A stretch of DNA of 22,130 nt from a virus, in IMG/VR virus record IMGVR_UViG_3300010389_000158, positions 1 to 22,130 of that record; one strand, written 5' to 3'. Numbering within the stretch: the first letter of the stretch is position 1; every line of letters begins with the position of its first letter. The translations under genes and the position numbers were made by a program. This document shows, piece by piece, positions 6,106-15,579 of this stretch. Under the pieces are notes generated by a model. The model was given only the letters and a program-made list of their open reading frames with translations. It made no database searches and was not told the DNA's origin.

Positions 6106-6285
6106 TCAGATATTAATTTGACCCATATTTGATATTAGTTCCTGCTGTTTCAAATATAATTTAAAATATGCTTTTGCAATATTTTTGATCTCATCAATAT
6201 CATCTATATTATCTATTTCTGAACAGTATTTGAAATATTCAAAACTTTTGGTCAAATTTTCCAATTCTATTTTATCGGGATCCAT
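6106..6285 (-). CDS. Small acidic helical protein (59 aa), conserved-type T4-like phage gene
   Basis: ATG at 6285, TGA at 6106. The product starts MDPDKIELENLTKSFEYFKY, has an acidic middle (EIDNIDDIDEIKN) and ends AYFKLYLKQQELISNMGQINI. It appears almost wholly alpha-helical and has no signal peptide or membrane span. I recall a similar small protein with a 'LENL.K..EY' start and 'KLY.KQQE' end in marine T4-like phages, without a known function. AAGGAG lies exactly 7 nt before the ATG, inside the 3' end of the preceding gene, with which it overlaps by 14 nt; this good site fixes the start and supports expression. It ends 45 nt before gp13, so it is the last gene of its likely transcription unit. 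Confidence 0.8.
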   Translation of the reverse strand: MDPDKIELENLTKSFEYFKYCSEIDNIDDIDEIKNIAKAYFKLYLKQQELISNMGQINI

Positions 6286-6499
6286 TTAAAAACTCCTTTA
6301 ATAAAGATTTTATTTCATCTATGTCACTCTTCATACTAGCAACTTCTTGCTCAATAGTTTGTACTTTTTGATTCTTTTCCATTTTTGAAGATCGCCTTGC
6401 AACATATTGTTCATACTCTAATCGATTTACATTCAATACGGAGTTTGTTTGTGGATCCCTCGCTAGGTCGGAATGACCTTCAACATTGTAGTATTCCAT
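6272..6499 (-). CDS. Small coiled-coil protein (75 aa), conserved-type T4-like phage gene
   Basis: The product begins MEYYNVEGHSDLARDPQTNS, followed by VLNVNRLEYEQYVARRSSK and a C-terminal segment (about 42-72) with heptad spacing of Ile, Val, Met and Leu that suggests a coiled coil. The YNVEGHSDL.RDPQTNS opening is familiar to me from small genes next to neck genes in marine T4-like phages; no function is known. I chose the ATG at 6499, 1 nt after the stop of the DUF4815 gene, rather than an in-frame TTG at 6514 that would overlap it and add five residues. No Shine-Dalgarno is seen, so coupling to the upstream gene is likely. It overlaps the 59-aa gene by 14 nt. Confidence 0.82.
   Translation of the reverse strand: MEYYNVEGHSDLARDPQTNSVLNVNRLEYEQYVARRSSKMEKNQKVQTIEQEVASMKSDIDEIKSLLKEFLNGSR
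6293..6298 (-). promoter_or_regulatory. Ribosome binding site for the 59-aa gene
   Basis: AAGGAG on the minus strand, 7 nt before the ATG at 6285 and inside the coding end of the 75-aa gene. It is one of the clearest Shine-Dalgarno sites in the window and identifies the correct start of the small gene. Confidence 0.7.
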
Positions 6500-6500
6500 A

Positions 6501-9500
6501 TTAAGCAAGAGCAATAACTCTTAGATCTTTGATTCTTGGTACATAAACTTGACTGGTTGATGTTAGAATAAGTTTTACTCTATAGGACTTAAATGATGGT
6601 AGTTGATCGGCAGTAAATACATATTCCCTAAATTCAAGATTTTCACTTGAAAATCCATATGTATTGGTTTTTGTAATAAATTTATCAGATTCTCCATTAT
6701 TATTTTGTTCTGAAATCACTTGACCCTTTTCATTTAAGTTTGAATAACCTGGGAATGGTACAAAAATTGGTTCAAATCCTGGATTATTATCAACCGCATA
6801 TAAAGCTCTTATATCGCAATTTAAATTGATATGAGCAGAAACTAAGATTTTCAAAGAAGATGCTGGATTTTCCAAGATTATTTCTTTAGAAATATATTGA
6901 CAAGCAGATGGATCGTCACCAATAGCATTAACTCTGCTATCTGTAGCATAATCCTCAATAACACTATTAACTCTATTTGATGTTAAGACAACACCAACTC
7001 TCTGAGCATCAACCACTGGCGAGACACGAGTATCGACCGTATTTAATAGTAGTCTCATATTCAGTGATTTGGAACCAGGAATATTTGACAACTTGGCATC
7101 CTCATTAACTTTTGATGCAATTAGTCTTGGACTATCCAAGTAGTTTGAATCGCTGATTGATATTGATTCAAATCCATTGTTCAAATATGGTATTTCATTT
7201 CCACTCATACTCTGTGAAGTAATTGTTCTTACCTGAGCAGAAACACTGGTTCCTCTAACTGAAACATTTTGTACGATAGGAGTTATTACTTCAAAAGGCA
7301 TATTTTGTGTTGCCTTAATATTGTAACCTCCAGCAGATTTACTTTGATTAATATAAAGAGCTGGATATCCAAGATCATCACTTCTATCATCATTATTTGC
7401 ATCAAGTGCTTCCATATTCAGTTTAATATGATATGAATCGAAAGTTATTGGATTATCAATAGTAACCTCACTTAAATCATGAATTTTATTAATTCTCTTC
7501 AGATTAACTCCAGATAATTCATACTTATAAACAGGAGTTCCTACTGGGTAAGTTAACGGATTTGTTCCTCTAACAATATTACCTCCAATAAGATTTCCAC
7601 TAACATTGGTATACTCTATAATTTCGTTACCAATTAATAGATAACCTATATTTGTGGTTCCAACTCCAACATTTTCAAATGTTGTAAAATTAGTCGAACT
7701 ATCTACAGATATTGAACCAGTGGAATCTGCAGAATATTCTGCACTTAACTTAGTTGGTTTAATATCTGGAAGAACATCTGATATTCTCACTAAGTTATCA
7801 TTGAAGTACATGCCATGATTCTTATGATTTACTTTTACATGTAAACCATCATTCTCAACATCTATAGAAGATAATGTAACATTTCCACCAACTGAATAGT
7901 TTAATACAGTTGTTATACCTGCACTATTAGCATATTGCATAGTATAACCAACACCTGTAACAAAATTACCTTGAACATTATCAAGTATCAACTCATTAGT
8001 TGCACCAATTCCCGCAATGGTAAATCTTGCATTTCTTCCAATAGAACCACTACCTATTGTCGTTATTCCTAAAACATCACCGAGTTGGTATCCCGATCCA
8101 CCACTTGTTATTGTTGCTGCAACAGCAACGCCATTATTGACAGAAACATCTGCTATTGCTCCCTTACCGCTACCCGTGACGGTTACTAAATTGACTCCAG
8201 AGAAAGTATAATTTCCACTTGATGGAGTATAACCAATACCAGCATTTGATACTGTTAGAGTTCCTACAGCTGATCCTGCCACACCAACTAAATTGCCTGT
8301 TGCATTTGTTCCTTGTTGGGAGAAAGTATTTCCAAATGCATATCCTGAATCAGATAAGGTTGTTCCAAGTCCTACTCTAATTCTTCTTGAATTTAAAATT
8401 AGAGAATCTGGCAATAGTTTTGCTATCTGACCATTACCTTCATTTAATTCTGGATTGTAGAATTCGACAGAACCAGATTCTATAAAATCTGCTCTGTATA
8501 GAGTAAATTTCAGATCTTCCCATTGACTTGCTTCCCATGTGGAAGCATTTTGTGACTTAAACAGAGAACCTAAGTATGGTTGATTTGATATAAATGTTTG
8601 GGTTAGAAGGTCATTTTCACCAACTCTAGAAATATAAACGCTATACTTTGTTGAATTGGATGCTAAACAAATTGCATATTCCTTACCACCCTCCAGGTAT
8701 ACTGGTGCTTTAAATTCTACTGTTGTTGCTACAGAACCATCTGCAGAAGTGTTAACATCACCAGGCTCTAAGACAATTTCGGAAAATGGTAAAACTCTTT
8801 GAGTTGGGAATCCATTTTCCATAGTTCTCAGTTGGAAAACAAGAGGAATATCCATATCATCTTTAGATCTAAAGAAGATATCACACTTAGTCAAGAATAC
8901 TCCAGTTTCATCTTCAACTAAGAAAGATTGTGCAAGAGGATCATACCAACCAATTTGAACTTGTCTCTGTGATTGTGATAGAGTTGTGCTCGCAACTACT
9001 TGTGTTCCTAATGTTCTATTAATATTTCTACTTTCGAACTCCTGTTTGTTCTCAACCCTGGCATTTCTTACTGAAATAATATTTTCTTGAACTGTTTCTA
9101 AAGTTCCGGAAGCAGAAAATGCTTCTTCTGCAATTGTCGTTGCAATGTCTTGATTATTATCGGCATCATTTGTTAGTGTAAATATTTTAGAACCAGTCTC
9201 AAATCTTGGGTGATTTACACTATTTGGATTTGGGATAAAGTAACTACCAATCAAAGTTGCAGACAAATCAGATACCAATCTGACATTCGTTATTGTAGCC
9301 CTTGCACCACTAGTTTCTCCAATTAAAACCATTCCACTTTCAACATAACCAGAATACTGTCCTTGTGCTTGATTGGAAAGTGAGAAAGTATCAATATTCA
9401 AAATGGTTGATGTTGATGAATATGTGTCAGATAGTGGTTGACTTGTGTATGGATTGTTGACAAAAGTGGATGTTGGTGCATCATAAGGTCCTTCCTTATG

Positions 9501-12500
9501 ATTAGATTGTGCAACTCTAAATGTTATTTTTGGTGTAGTGTCAGTTAAATTTGGATTTAATCCAGTATTAATAACACTACCAAATACTTTTTCACCAACC
9601 TGGAATGCTCCAGATGTCATTGACACTTCAAGTAGTTTTGGAACACAATATCTTGTTACATTAATGCCATCAAAGAAAGCATATAGTTGAGTCAAAGGTT
9701 TAACTCTCTTAGAAATGAATTCGACATTTCTAGATCTCATGTAAGGAATGAGATCTCTACTTACAACTCTATCTCCTACAGAAGTAGTATCAAACTGCTC
9801 AGAAACAACTGTTCTTGTTCCCGTTCTAGTTTGAACTCCAGTTTCAACAACTTCTCTTAGATCTTCTCTAATAACTCTTGTTGTTTGAGTGTCCCAAGCA
9901 GTGCGTCCTGTTCCTCCCCATAGAACTCCTCTCCATTCACCACCAGTAACTTCTGTTCTTTGTCTGGTTGTATTTACTACATCAGTTCCAGTCCAATTAG
10001 TTTGCCAAGAATTCCAAAGAATTGGTCCAAATCCAGTTTGAGGATCTACGATTCCAGTTCTTGCCAGATTATTCAAGGTTTCTGCATAATTACCTTCAGT
10101 ATTGATAATTTTTGCTTCTAATCTTGTGGTATCGACCCAAGTATCTGATGCTGGATTTAATTCAACTGTTCCCTGCCAGAAACTAATGAGGAAAGGAGTT
10201 ACACTTTCTGATCTTGTTGCAAATGTTTGTGATAACCATTCAACTTCAGAATAATCCAAGGTTACGACATCATTAGATCTTCTAACATTATTACCTTCAA
10301 TAGCAGAAAATGCTAAGTCTTCAGTTGGATCTGTATTCGTTACGGGCCCAAAAACCAAATCTATCGAACTTGTATAGTGTCTTGGTCTTAATTCTTTATT
10401 TTTTGCATCAATACTATTTTTAATATCTATGTTTTGTTCTTGTGGTGTAAATGAACTAAAGTTATCTACTAAAAATCCCGATTTAAACCTATTCAATCCA
10501 TCCGAATCTGGAATAAACAAATTAGCAGTATTTGTTTCAAGTAAGGACAATGCGGTGTAATATTCAAGATTTCTGATCCTATTTTCAAGTTGCTTAATAT
10601 CAACCATTCTATATCTTTTGTGTTCCAAAAATTGGATAGATGCTTGAGAAACATCATAAAGATATGGTGGTAGGGATATTGTTGCTATTTCTATAGCTTC
10701 ATCCACTGCAGATGGTTTTTCAGGTCTTTCTGCTGGTTCTCCATATTTTACTTGAAAGATTCCTTCTTTAGTTAAGAAAATTCTATCAATTCTTCCCAAA
10801 TAATAAGAAAATGTTGTTAGAATTGATTCATCTGACGCCAAAATGTTGGCAGCAGAATTTCCAGAACCACTGTAAGATCTTCCATAGAATTCTAAAGGAG
10901 ATCTTGTTCCTTCGGATACTGAATATGAAGATACTCTTGGTCTTATATCGAGAATATCAGAAACAGAATTTCCATTTACTGATTGTAGATCTTTAGAGTA
11001 ATCAAATTGGGAGTATGAAGCAATAGTAGTGATGTCTCCATCATCAGTGGAATCATAATATCCGTTTGAAAAGTAAACTTTTAGTTTTTTGGAAGGTTCT
11101 TGCGAATCTGACTTTCTCTTTATAGTTCCATAATCATAAAATGTTCCTTCTTGACCAGTAGTAAATATGTAGTTTGATGATATTTCAAAACTGGAGAAAT
11201 CTAAGGTGTTAACTACAGCCTGAACATTTGATTCTTGGAAAACAATAGTTTCTCCTTCCTTAAATCTATTATCATTCTTATAGATAAAGGATATTTGGGC
11301 ATCTGATAATTTTTCTGCACATAGCGCAACTGCTCCACTTACTTGTCCAATAAAAACTTCACCAATAATTAATTCTGTGGTTGTTGATGATGAGCTATTG
11401 ATTGAAGAAAGTGTTACTTTAGGTGCTGATGGATTGCTTGTATCAATAGATTCATATATGCCATGAATTTCTATGATATCTGGTGTATTTAATGACAGGA
11501 CTTCATCTTGAACTCTAGTACCAAATGGATAATTTCCATAAGTCAAACCATCATTTAAAGTAGTTGTACCAACTCCTGATGCAGAATACTTAGAGTTAAC
11601 GATAGTTACTGAATTAACTCTGTTTTTAATTTTTTGTTTAGCTTTTATATTTGTCTTTCTTAATGTGGCAACTAATGTTGCTCCAGTATCATCTGTTCCA
11701 AGATTATAAATTTGAAGTTGAGTTCCCCCAGAAGAAAATACAAGTTTATCTGAGGTTAAAACTTCGGTAGTACCATCGGATCTTATTAGGGAATATCTCT
11801 CTTCATCAAATGGTAAAAATGTCTCATTTGTTCCAGATACAACGACACTTGATAGTTGATTTGATGAAATATTAACACTATATTGTTTTCTGATTGTTAG
11901 ATTTGCCTCTGTCAAATCTACAGAAGATATATTTGATTTGGGTAACTTTGTATATAAAGTATCATCTGAGGATGATTGTAGTTTGGTAGTTAATACTTTT
12001 AAATCTGTAACATTCAGTAGACTTGCTGGGAGATCGCCAGAAGCTATTCCAGAAACTGTATTAACTGCTTCAATTGTTATATTATTAGTTCCAACACTTA
12101 GAACTTTTGCATAAGTAATATCTGTGTTATCTGAATTTGTATATTGAATAATATTATTTTCTTTAACAGAACTCAAAAATAGTGGATTTATGCTTGTTAC
12201 TGTACTTACTCCACCAGAACCAGCACTTATCGTTGCTATACCAACATTATAAGAAACTGACTGAATTACATCTGCACTAAAAGTGGACCCAAGACCTACT
12301 ACTCCATCATTAGTACCAAAAACTGATTTTACATCAGAGACTGAATGCTCTGTTACTGCAATAGCTATCCTTCCATTTGAAATTCCATCAAATATTAAAG
12401 ATTCATTTTCAATAAACTTTCCAGATGTTTCATAAACTGTTAAAGCAGTTCCAGCAGAAACGGAATCTTTAAGGAAAGCAGTAGCACCACTGTTAGCACC

Positions 12501-13994
12501 TTTTACAAAAGTTGGTGTTGAAAGGGTAATACCCTCATTCAGTGTTATTTCTGTAACTGTTTGAATATCAAATAGAGAAATATTCCACTGATTCAAATTT
12601 CCATTTGTTGCGTCATATGAGCCAGATTCCAATTTGAAATCATAAACTCTTGCAACTCCAATCTCTTTACCCGGAGCAATCTTTGGGTCGGAACCAGTTC
12701 TACTATCTCTTAAACTTAATACATAAGTATTACCTATCCCAAGAATAGGAGATCCGTCAACTCTATTGAGACTAAAAGTTGGACCAGTATTATAAATTAT
12801 CGATTGATCTTCAATAGTTTTAGTCGTTCTTGGTTTATTAACATCAATAAATGTTGGATTTAGCGTTTCAACATCATATCCTCTAACAAAAGCTCTTCCT
12901 GGAGAAATTTTATATAATGCTAAGTCATCTGAAGGAGTTGCTCCACCATAAGTAAATTGACCATCTTGAAAAACTCCTCTATTACCAACATTATCATTTA
13001 GAGATTCTAGAACCGAAAGATTAAAAGCATTTACATAATAATCTCCGGATTCTGCATATGTTCTTTTTGCTAATGTATCTCTAAGTTCTAAATATCCAAC
13101 TCCACCACCAAGATCTCCCCTATCAACTTTTGATTTTAATACACCATCAACTACTGTAGCTAATTCAATAAAATTATCATCATTAAAATCACTTAATGAC
13201 TTCTTGAATAAACTTGTAGTTATTTTTAATCTATCTGCCCCGGGAGCAGAATAGTTATTAAATCCTTGAGAATTATCATTTAAAGATTCGTCAATATTTG
13301 CGTTGACAATCTCTTCTCTTACAAATAATCCTATTCTATAATTCGGAATATTGCTATATTGATCTAAAATGAGAGTCTCAGTCTCTACATTTACAAAGTT
13401 TCCGCGAATAAAATATACACCACTCTGAATTTGGAAAGAAGAACCAATAGCAGCAGCTTCCGATGCAATGGTAGTAGCAAAAGGAGATCCTGCTGGAATT
13501 GTGGAGTTTCCTAAAAGACCAGATGAAATTGTGGTATCACAAGTAAGTGACTCTGCATCAAAAAATGTTTGCGTAGAATTATTTGTTGTGCTTGAATTTA
13601 AATAATTCACATAAAGAGTTAAAGTTCCCCTTTCAGAATTTTGCGGTAAAAGAACTTGGTCAACATATGCAGTCACACCAGATGTTTGTCCCGTAATTCT
13701 GGTTCCAACCAACTGCTCTGCATATGCCGCAACTGGAACACCTTGATATGTATTATTTAACTGTATACAATAGTATACCTGATTATATCCAATATTTCCA
13801 GGTATAACCTTGGCACCTTCCTTGAAGAAATGTTGTCCAAATTTTTCAATTTGGTTTTGCAGTATTGATTGTAAAGTAGTTAATTCTCTTGCTTGTACAG
13901 GATATCCTGGTTTAAAGAGAACCCTATGGTAATCATTTGATGGATCAAAATCGTCAAAATATGGAGCTACGTTTAGATTCGTTTGCTGAGACAT
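6501..13994 (-). CDS. Giant DUF4815 tail/baseplate structural protein (2497 aa)
   Basis: The N-terminus has the DUF4815 opening: DFDPSNDYHRVLFKPGYPVQ then ARELTTLQSILQNQIEKFG (15-53), with later hallmarks RTYAESGDYYV (311-321) and ISPGRAFVRGYDVE (363-376). A central block (about 1405-1460) reads DRVVSRDLIPYMRSRNVEF and LYAFFDGINVTRYCVPKLLE; a second (about 1680-1800) has GWYDPLAQSFLV, IPLVFQLR and a YLEGGKEYAICLAS strand. GxGY repeats lie near 1915-1985 and an E[IV]..RG..GT module near 2118-2156. The C-terminus ends VPRIKDLRVIALA, which I recall as typical. It sits between gp8 and gp13, where T4 has gp9 to gp12 and fibritin, so a baseplate-periphery or fibre-attachment role is likely by position. 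DUF4815 proteins are annotated as phage structural proteins; the exact site in this particle is inference. It starts 6 nt after gp8. Confidence 0.87.
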   Translation of the reverse strand: MSQQTNLNVAPYFDDFDPSNDYHRVLFKPGYPVQARELTTLQSILQNQIEKFGQHFFKEGAKVIPGNIGYNQVYYCIQLNNTYQGVPVAAYAEQLVGTRITGQTSGVTAYVDQVLLPQNSERGTLTLYVNYLNSSTTNNSTQTFFDAESLTCDTTISSGLLGNSTIPAGSPFATTIASEAAAIGSSFQIQSGVYFIRGNFVNVETETLILDQYSNIPNYRIGLFVREEIVNANIDESLNDNSQGFNNYSAPGADRLKITTSLFKKSLSDFNDDNFIELATVVDGVLKSKVDRGDLGGGVGYLELRDTLAKRTYAESGDYYVNAFNLSVLESLNDNVGNRGVFQDGQFTYGGATPSDDLALYKISPGRAFVRGYDVETLNPTFIDVNKPRTTKTIEDQSIIYNTGPTFSLNRVDGSPILGIGNTYVLSLRDSRTGSDPKIAPGKEIGVARVYDFKLESGSYDATNGNLNQWNISLFDIQTVTEITLNEGITLSTPTFVKGANSGATAFLKDSVSAGTALTVYETSGKFIENESLIFDGISNGRIAIAVTEHSVSDVKSVFGTNDGVVGLGSTFSADVIQSVSYNVGIATISAGSGGVSTVTSINPLFLSSVKENNIIQYTNSDNTDITYAKVLSVGTNNITIEAVNTVSGIASGDLPASLLNVTDLKVLTTKLQSSSDDTLYTKLPKSNISSVDLTEANLTIRKQYSVNISSNQLSSVVVSGTNETFLPFDEERYSLIRSDGTTEVLTSDKLVFSSGGTQLQIYNLGTDDTGATLVATLRKTNIKAKQKIKNRVNSVTIVNSKYSASGVGTTTLNDGLTYGNYPFGTRVQDEVLSLNTPDIIEIHGIYESIDTSNPSAPKVTLSSINSSSSTTTELIIGEVFIGQVSGAVALCAEKLSDAQISFIYKNDNRFKEGETIVFQESNVQAVVNTLDFSSFEISSNYIFTTGQEGTFYDYGTIKRKSDSQEPSKKLKVYFSNGYYDSTDDGDITTIASYSQFDYSKDLQSVNGNSVSDILDIRPRVSSYSVSEGTRSPLEFYGRSYSGSGNSAANILASDESILTTFSYYLGRIDRIFLTKEGIFQVKYGEPAERPEKPSAVDEAIEIATISLPPYLYDVSQASIQFLEHKRYRMVDIKQLENRIRNLEYYTALSLLETNTANLFIPDSDGLNRFKSGFLVDNFSSFTPQEQNIDIKNSIDAKNKELRPRHYTSSIDLVFGPVTNTDPTEDLAFSAIEGNNVRRSNDVVTLDYSEVEWLSQTFATRSESVTPFLISFWQGTVELNPASDTWVDTTRLEAKIINTEGNYAETLNNLARTGIVDPQTGFGPILWNSWQTNWTGTDVVNTTRQRTEVTGGEWRGVLWGGTGRTAWDTQTTRVIREDLREVVETGVQTRTGTRTVVSEQFDTTSVGDRVVSRDLIPYMRSRNVEFISKRVKPLTQLYAFFDGINVTRYCVPKLLEVSMTSGAFQVGEKVFGSVINTGLNPNLTDTTPKITFRVAQSNHKEGPYDAPTSTFVNNPYTSQPLSDTYSSTSTILNIDTFSLSNQAQGQYSGYVESGMVLIGETSGARATITNVRLVSDLSATLIGSYFIPNPNSVNHPRFETGSKIFTLTNDADNNQDIATTIAEEAFSASGTLETVQENIISVRNARVENKQEFESRNINRTLGTQVVASTTLSQSQRQVQIGWYDPLAQSFLVEDETGVFLTKCDIFFRSKDDMDIPLVFQLRTMENGFPTQRVLPFSEIVLEPGDVNTSADGSVATTVEFKAPVYLEGGKEYAICLASNSTKYSVYISRVGENDLLTQTFISNQPYLGSLFKSQNASTWEASQWEDLKFTLYRADFIESGSVEFYNPELNEGNGQIAKLLPDSLILNSRRIRVGLGTTLSDSGYAFGNTFSQQGTNATGNLVGVAGSAVGTLTVSNAGIGYTPSSGNYTFSGVNLVTVTGSGKGAIADVSVNNGVAVAATITSGGSGYQLGDVLGITTIGSGSIGRNARFTIAGIGATNELILDNVQGNFVTGVGYTMQYANSAGITTVLNYSVGGNVTLSSIDVENDGLHVKVNHKNHGMYFNDNLVRISDVLPDIKPTKLSAEYSADSTGSISVDSSTNFTTFENVGVGTTNIGYLLIGNEIIEYTNVSGNLIGGNIVRGTNPLTYPVGTPVYKYELSGVNLKRINKIHDLSEVTIDNPITFDSYHIKLNMEALDANNDDRSDDLGYPALYINQSKSAGGYNIKATQNMPFEVITPIVQNVSVRGTSVSAQVRTITSQSMSGNEIPYLNNGFESISISDSNYLDSPRLIASKVNEDAKLSNIPGSKSLNMRLLLNTVDTRVSPVVDAQRVGVVLTSNRVNSVIEDYATDSRVNAIGDDPSACQYISKEIILENPASSLKILVSAHINLNCDIRALYAVDNNPGFEPIFVPFPGYSNLNEKGQVISEQNNNGESDKFITKTNTYGFSSENLEFREYVFTADQLPSFKSYRVKLILTSTSQVYVPRIKDLRVIALA
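8060..8260 (-). repeat. GxGY repeat pair inside the DUF4815 protein
   Basis: Two units, TVSNAGIGYTPSSGNYTF and ATITSGGSGYQLGDVLGI, lie about 45 residues apart near residues 1915-1985. They match the repeat family found in gp14, gp8 and the giant upstream protein. Confidence 0.65.
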
Positions 13995-14000
13995 AATTCT

Positions 14001-15545
14001 TTAGAACTGCAAAATAACTTTAATATCTTCTTTTTGGTTTGATGACCTTGTGATCGAAGGTCTGTTGTCAACATAAATGATGTTTCCAGAATGCTTTCTT
14101 ACTTCAGGTAAGGAAACCCCATTAGTAAAAGTTTGCCCAAGGTAGTATGTTCTATTATTTATTACAGTGCTTACACCTGTGAAGGATGTGTCAATTGCCA
14201 GATTTGAACCTGAAGATGGAACTATAGTTAAACTTCCACCGTCTGAAGGAGAACTGGTAAATTCTAATAATTCAAACCCATATGTTGGATTTGTTATAGC
14301 AACACCGACAGTAGTGAATCCAGCTAAAGATCTATCTTGCCAATATTTTAACACTCCAGTAGTTTGGTCATAACTAACCACTCTACCAACAGCAGTGTTG
14401 CCTAGAGAAACTGTTTGTGTTATATACGAATCAGCATCAAAAGTTGCCGTACTATATCCAATCCCGGCAAGTCTAAGTGCATATAATGCACTTGCTTTAT
14501 CTGAATTTAATACAGTTCCTACAGATACTTCTGGATTCTGGACAATTCCCACCCTAGCTATCTGATTACCAGTTATAAAATCTGGATTTTCAATATCATT
14601 TTCTATTCTGGAATACAGGAGAACATTAAATGCGCCCAACTCCCTATAGATATCTGCCCCATGACCACCTTTTGGTGGAATTATGACATCAAAACTTGGT
14701 CTAGTAGTTCCTGTTGGAACTCCTCCAGCAACTAAATCAACATTCCCGTAAGTATATCCAGAACCTTGATTCGAAACAACTATAGATTGTACTTGAGAGT
14801 CATTATTAATTACAATAGTACACTCAGCTCCAATACCATCACCTTTAATGGGAACTCTGGTGTATGTTCTATTTGCTGTTCCTAGACCAACTCCTCTATT
14901 TGTTAAAGTAACTATTTTTATAGATCCATCAACTGCATTCTCTCTAACTGCAGCATTTGTTGTTGAGGTATCCCAATCGGATGGTACAGGAATAAAATCT
15001 GAAGTTTCAAACTTAATTACTTCACTTGGTTTAATTGTATAAAGATATTTCCAAATATAACCATCTCCACTACTTCCTGCAGATCTTGGTTCCAAATCTG
15101 TAAATGTTGGTTGATCTAAAGAAGGTCTTCCATTTGGGTTGTCTGGATCAGTTCCATTTTGGAGACAGATATAAACTTGATAATCTTCGTTTACAACATA
15201 ATATGAAGCAGAATATAAATTTGTAGCTCCAGAAATTTTTGCAGTATTTGACCTACTATAATCATGTCTATAATAATCATAGGTAGTTCCGGATGACCAA
15301 ATTCTTTTAGAGATAACCTGTCTGACATCTGAAGTATTGATTTTCTTCAGAGCAATCATTGTATCCCAATAGCCATTCTCTTCATTAAAATTATCCTTTG
15401 GTGCTGGTGGAGTACTATCCCAGTTTGATTGGTAATCAGATGGATTTGGTAATCCTATAAATGAATAATACGCATTAGTTCCAACATCCGCAACAAAATT
15501 TTTTGCATTTAATATTCTAATCTGATCAGTTATAATAGCAGCCAT
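14001..15545 (-). CDS. gp8: Baseplate wedge subunit gp8-like (514 aa)
   Basis: T4 gp8 is a dimeric wedge component that joins gp7, gp10 and gp6. The start MAAIITDQIRILNAKNFVAD, then NAYYSFIGLPNP (24-35), PPAPKDNFNEENGYWDTMIA (46-65), a GYIWKYLYTIKPSE segment (162-175), PPKGGHGADIYRELGAFNVL (290-309) and the C-terminal HSGNIIYVDNRPSITRSSNQ followed by KEDIKVILQF are family signatures. Length exceeds T4 gp8 (334 aa). The extra part includes GxGY-type units at 261-264 (SNQGSGYTYG) and 361-367 (AGIGYST), so glycine-rich modules have spread here too. An AATAAATA box lies upstream. The ATG at 15545 fits the conserved MAAIITDQ start; no Shine-Dalgarno is evident. Confidence 0.92.
   Translation of the reverse strand: MAAIITDQIRILNAKNFVADVGTNAYYSFIGLPNPSDYQSNWDSTPPAPKDNFNEENGYWDTMIALKKINTSDVRQVISKRIWSSGTTYDYYRHDYSRSNTAKISGATNLYSASYYVVNEDYQVYICLQNGTDPDNPNGRPSLDQPTFTDLEPRSAGSSGDGYIWKYLYTIKPSEVIKFETSDFIPVPSDWDTSTTNAAVRENAVDGSIKIVTLTNRGVGLGTANRTYTRVPIKGDGIGAECTIVINNDSQVQSIVVSNQGSGYTYGNVDLVAGGVPTGTTRPSFDVIIPPKGGHGADIYRELGAFNVLLYSRIENDIENPDFITGNQIARVGIVQNPEVSVGTVLNSDKASALYALRLAGIGYSTATFDADSYITQTVSLGNTAVGRVVSYDQTTGVLKYWQDRSLAGFTTVGVAITNPTYGFELLEFTSSPSDGGSLTIVPSSGSNLAIDTSFTGVSTVINNRTYYLGQTFTNGVSLPEVRKHSGNIIYVDNRPSITRSSNQKEDIKVILQF
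14443..14465 (-). repeat. 23-nt segment nearly identical to one in the giant gene
   Basis: This gp8 segment and 16316-16338 in the giant gene agree at 21 of 23 bases and encode GIGYSTAT in the same frame. It marks DNA-level similarity between two different structural genes. The short length keeps confidence moderate. Confidence 0.6.
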
Positions 15546-15564
15546 TTTTACGGAGTTTTTTATC

Positions 15565-15572
15565 TATTTATT
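15565..15572 (-). promoter_or_regulatory. Late-promoter-like box upstream of gp8
   Basis: The minus strand reads AATAAATA, seven of eight matches to the T4 late promoter. It ends 19 nt before the gp8 ATG in a 34-nt gap that contains no terminator-like hairpin. Confidence 0.55.
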
Positions 15573-15579
15573 AATCATT

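Noticed and set aside
6512-6514. TTG start adding five residues to the 75-aa protein
   Set aside because: An ATG at 6499 lies 1 nt after the upstream stop and opens the familiar EYYNVEGHSDL sequence.
14155-14162. ATAAATA-type box inside gp8
   Set aside because: It is in mid-gene with no start codon context nearby, and chance hits are expected.
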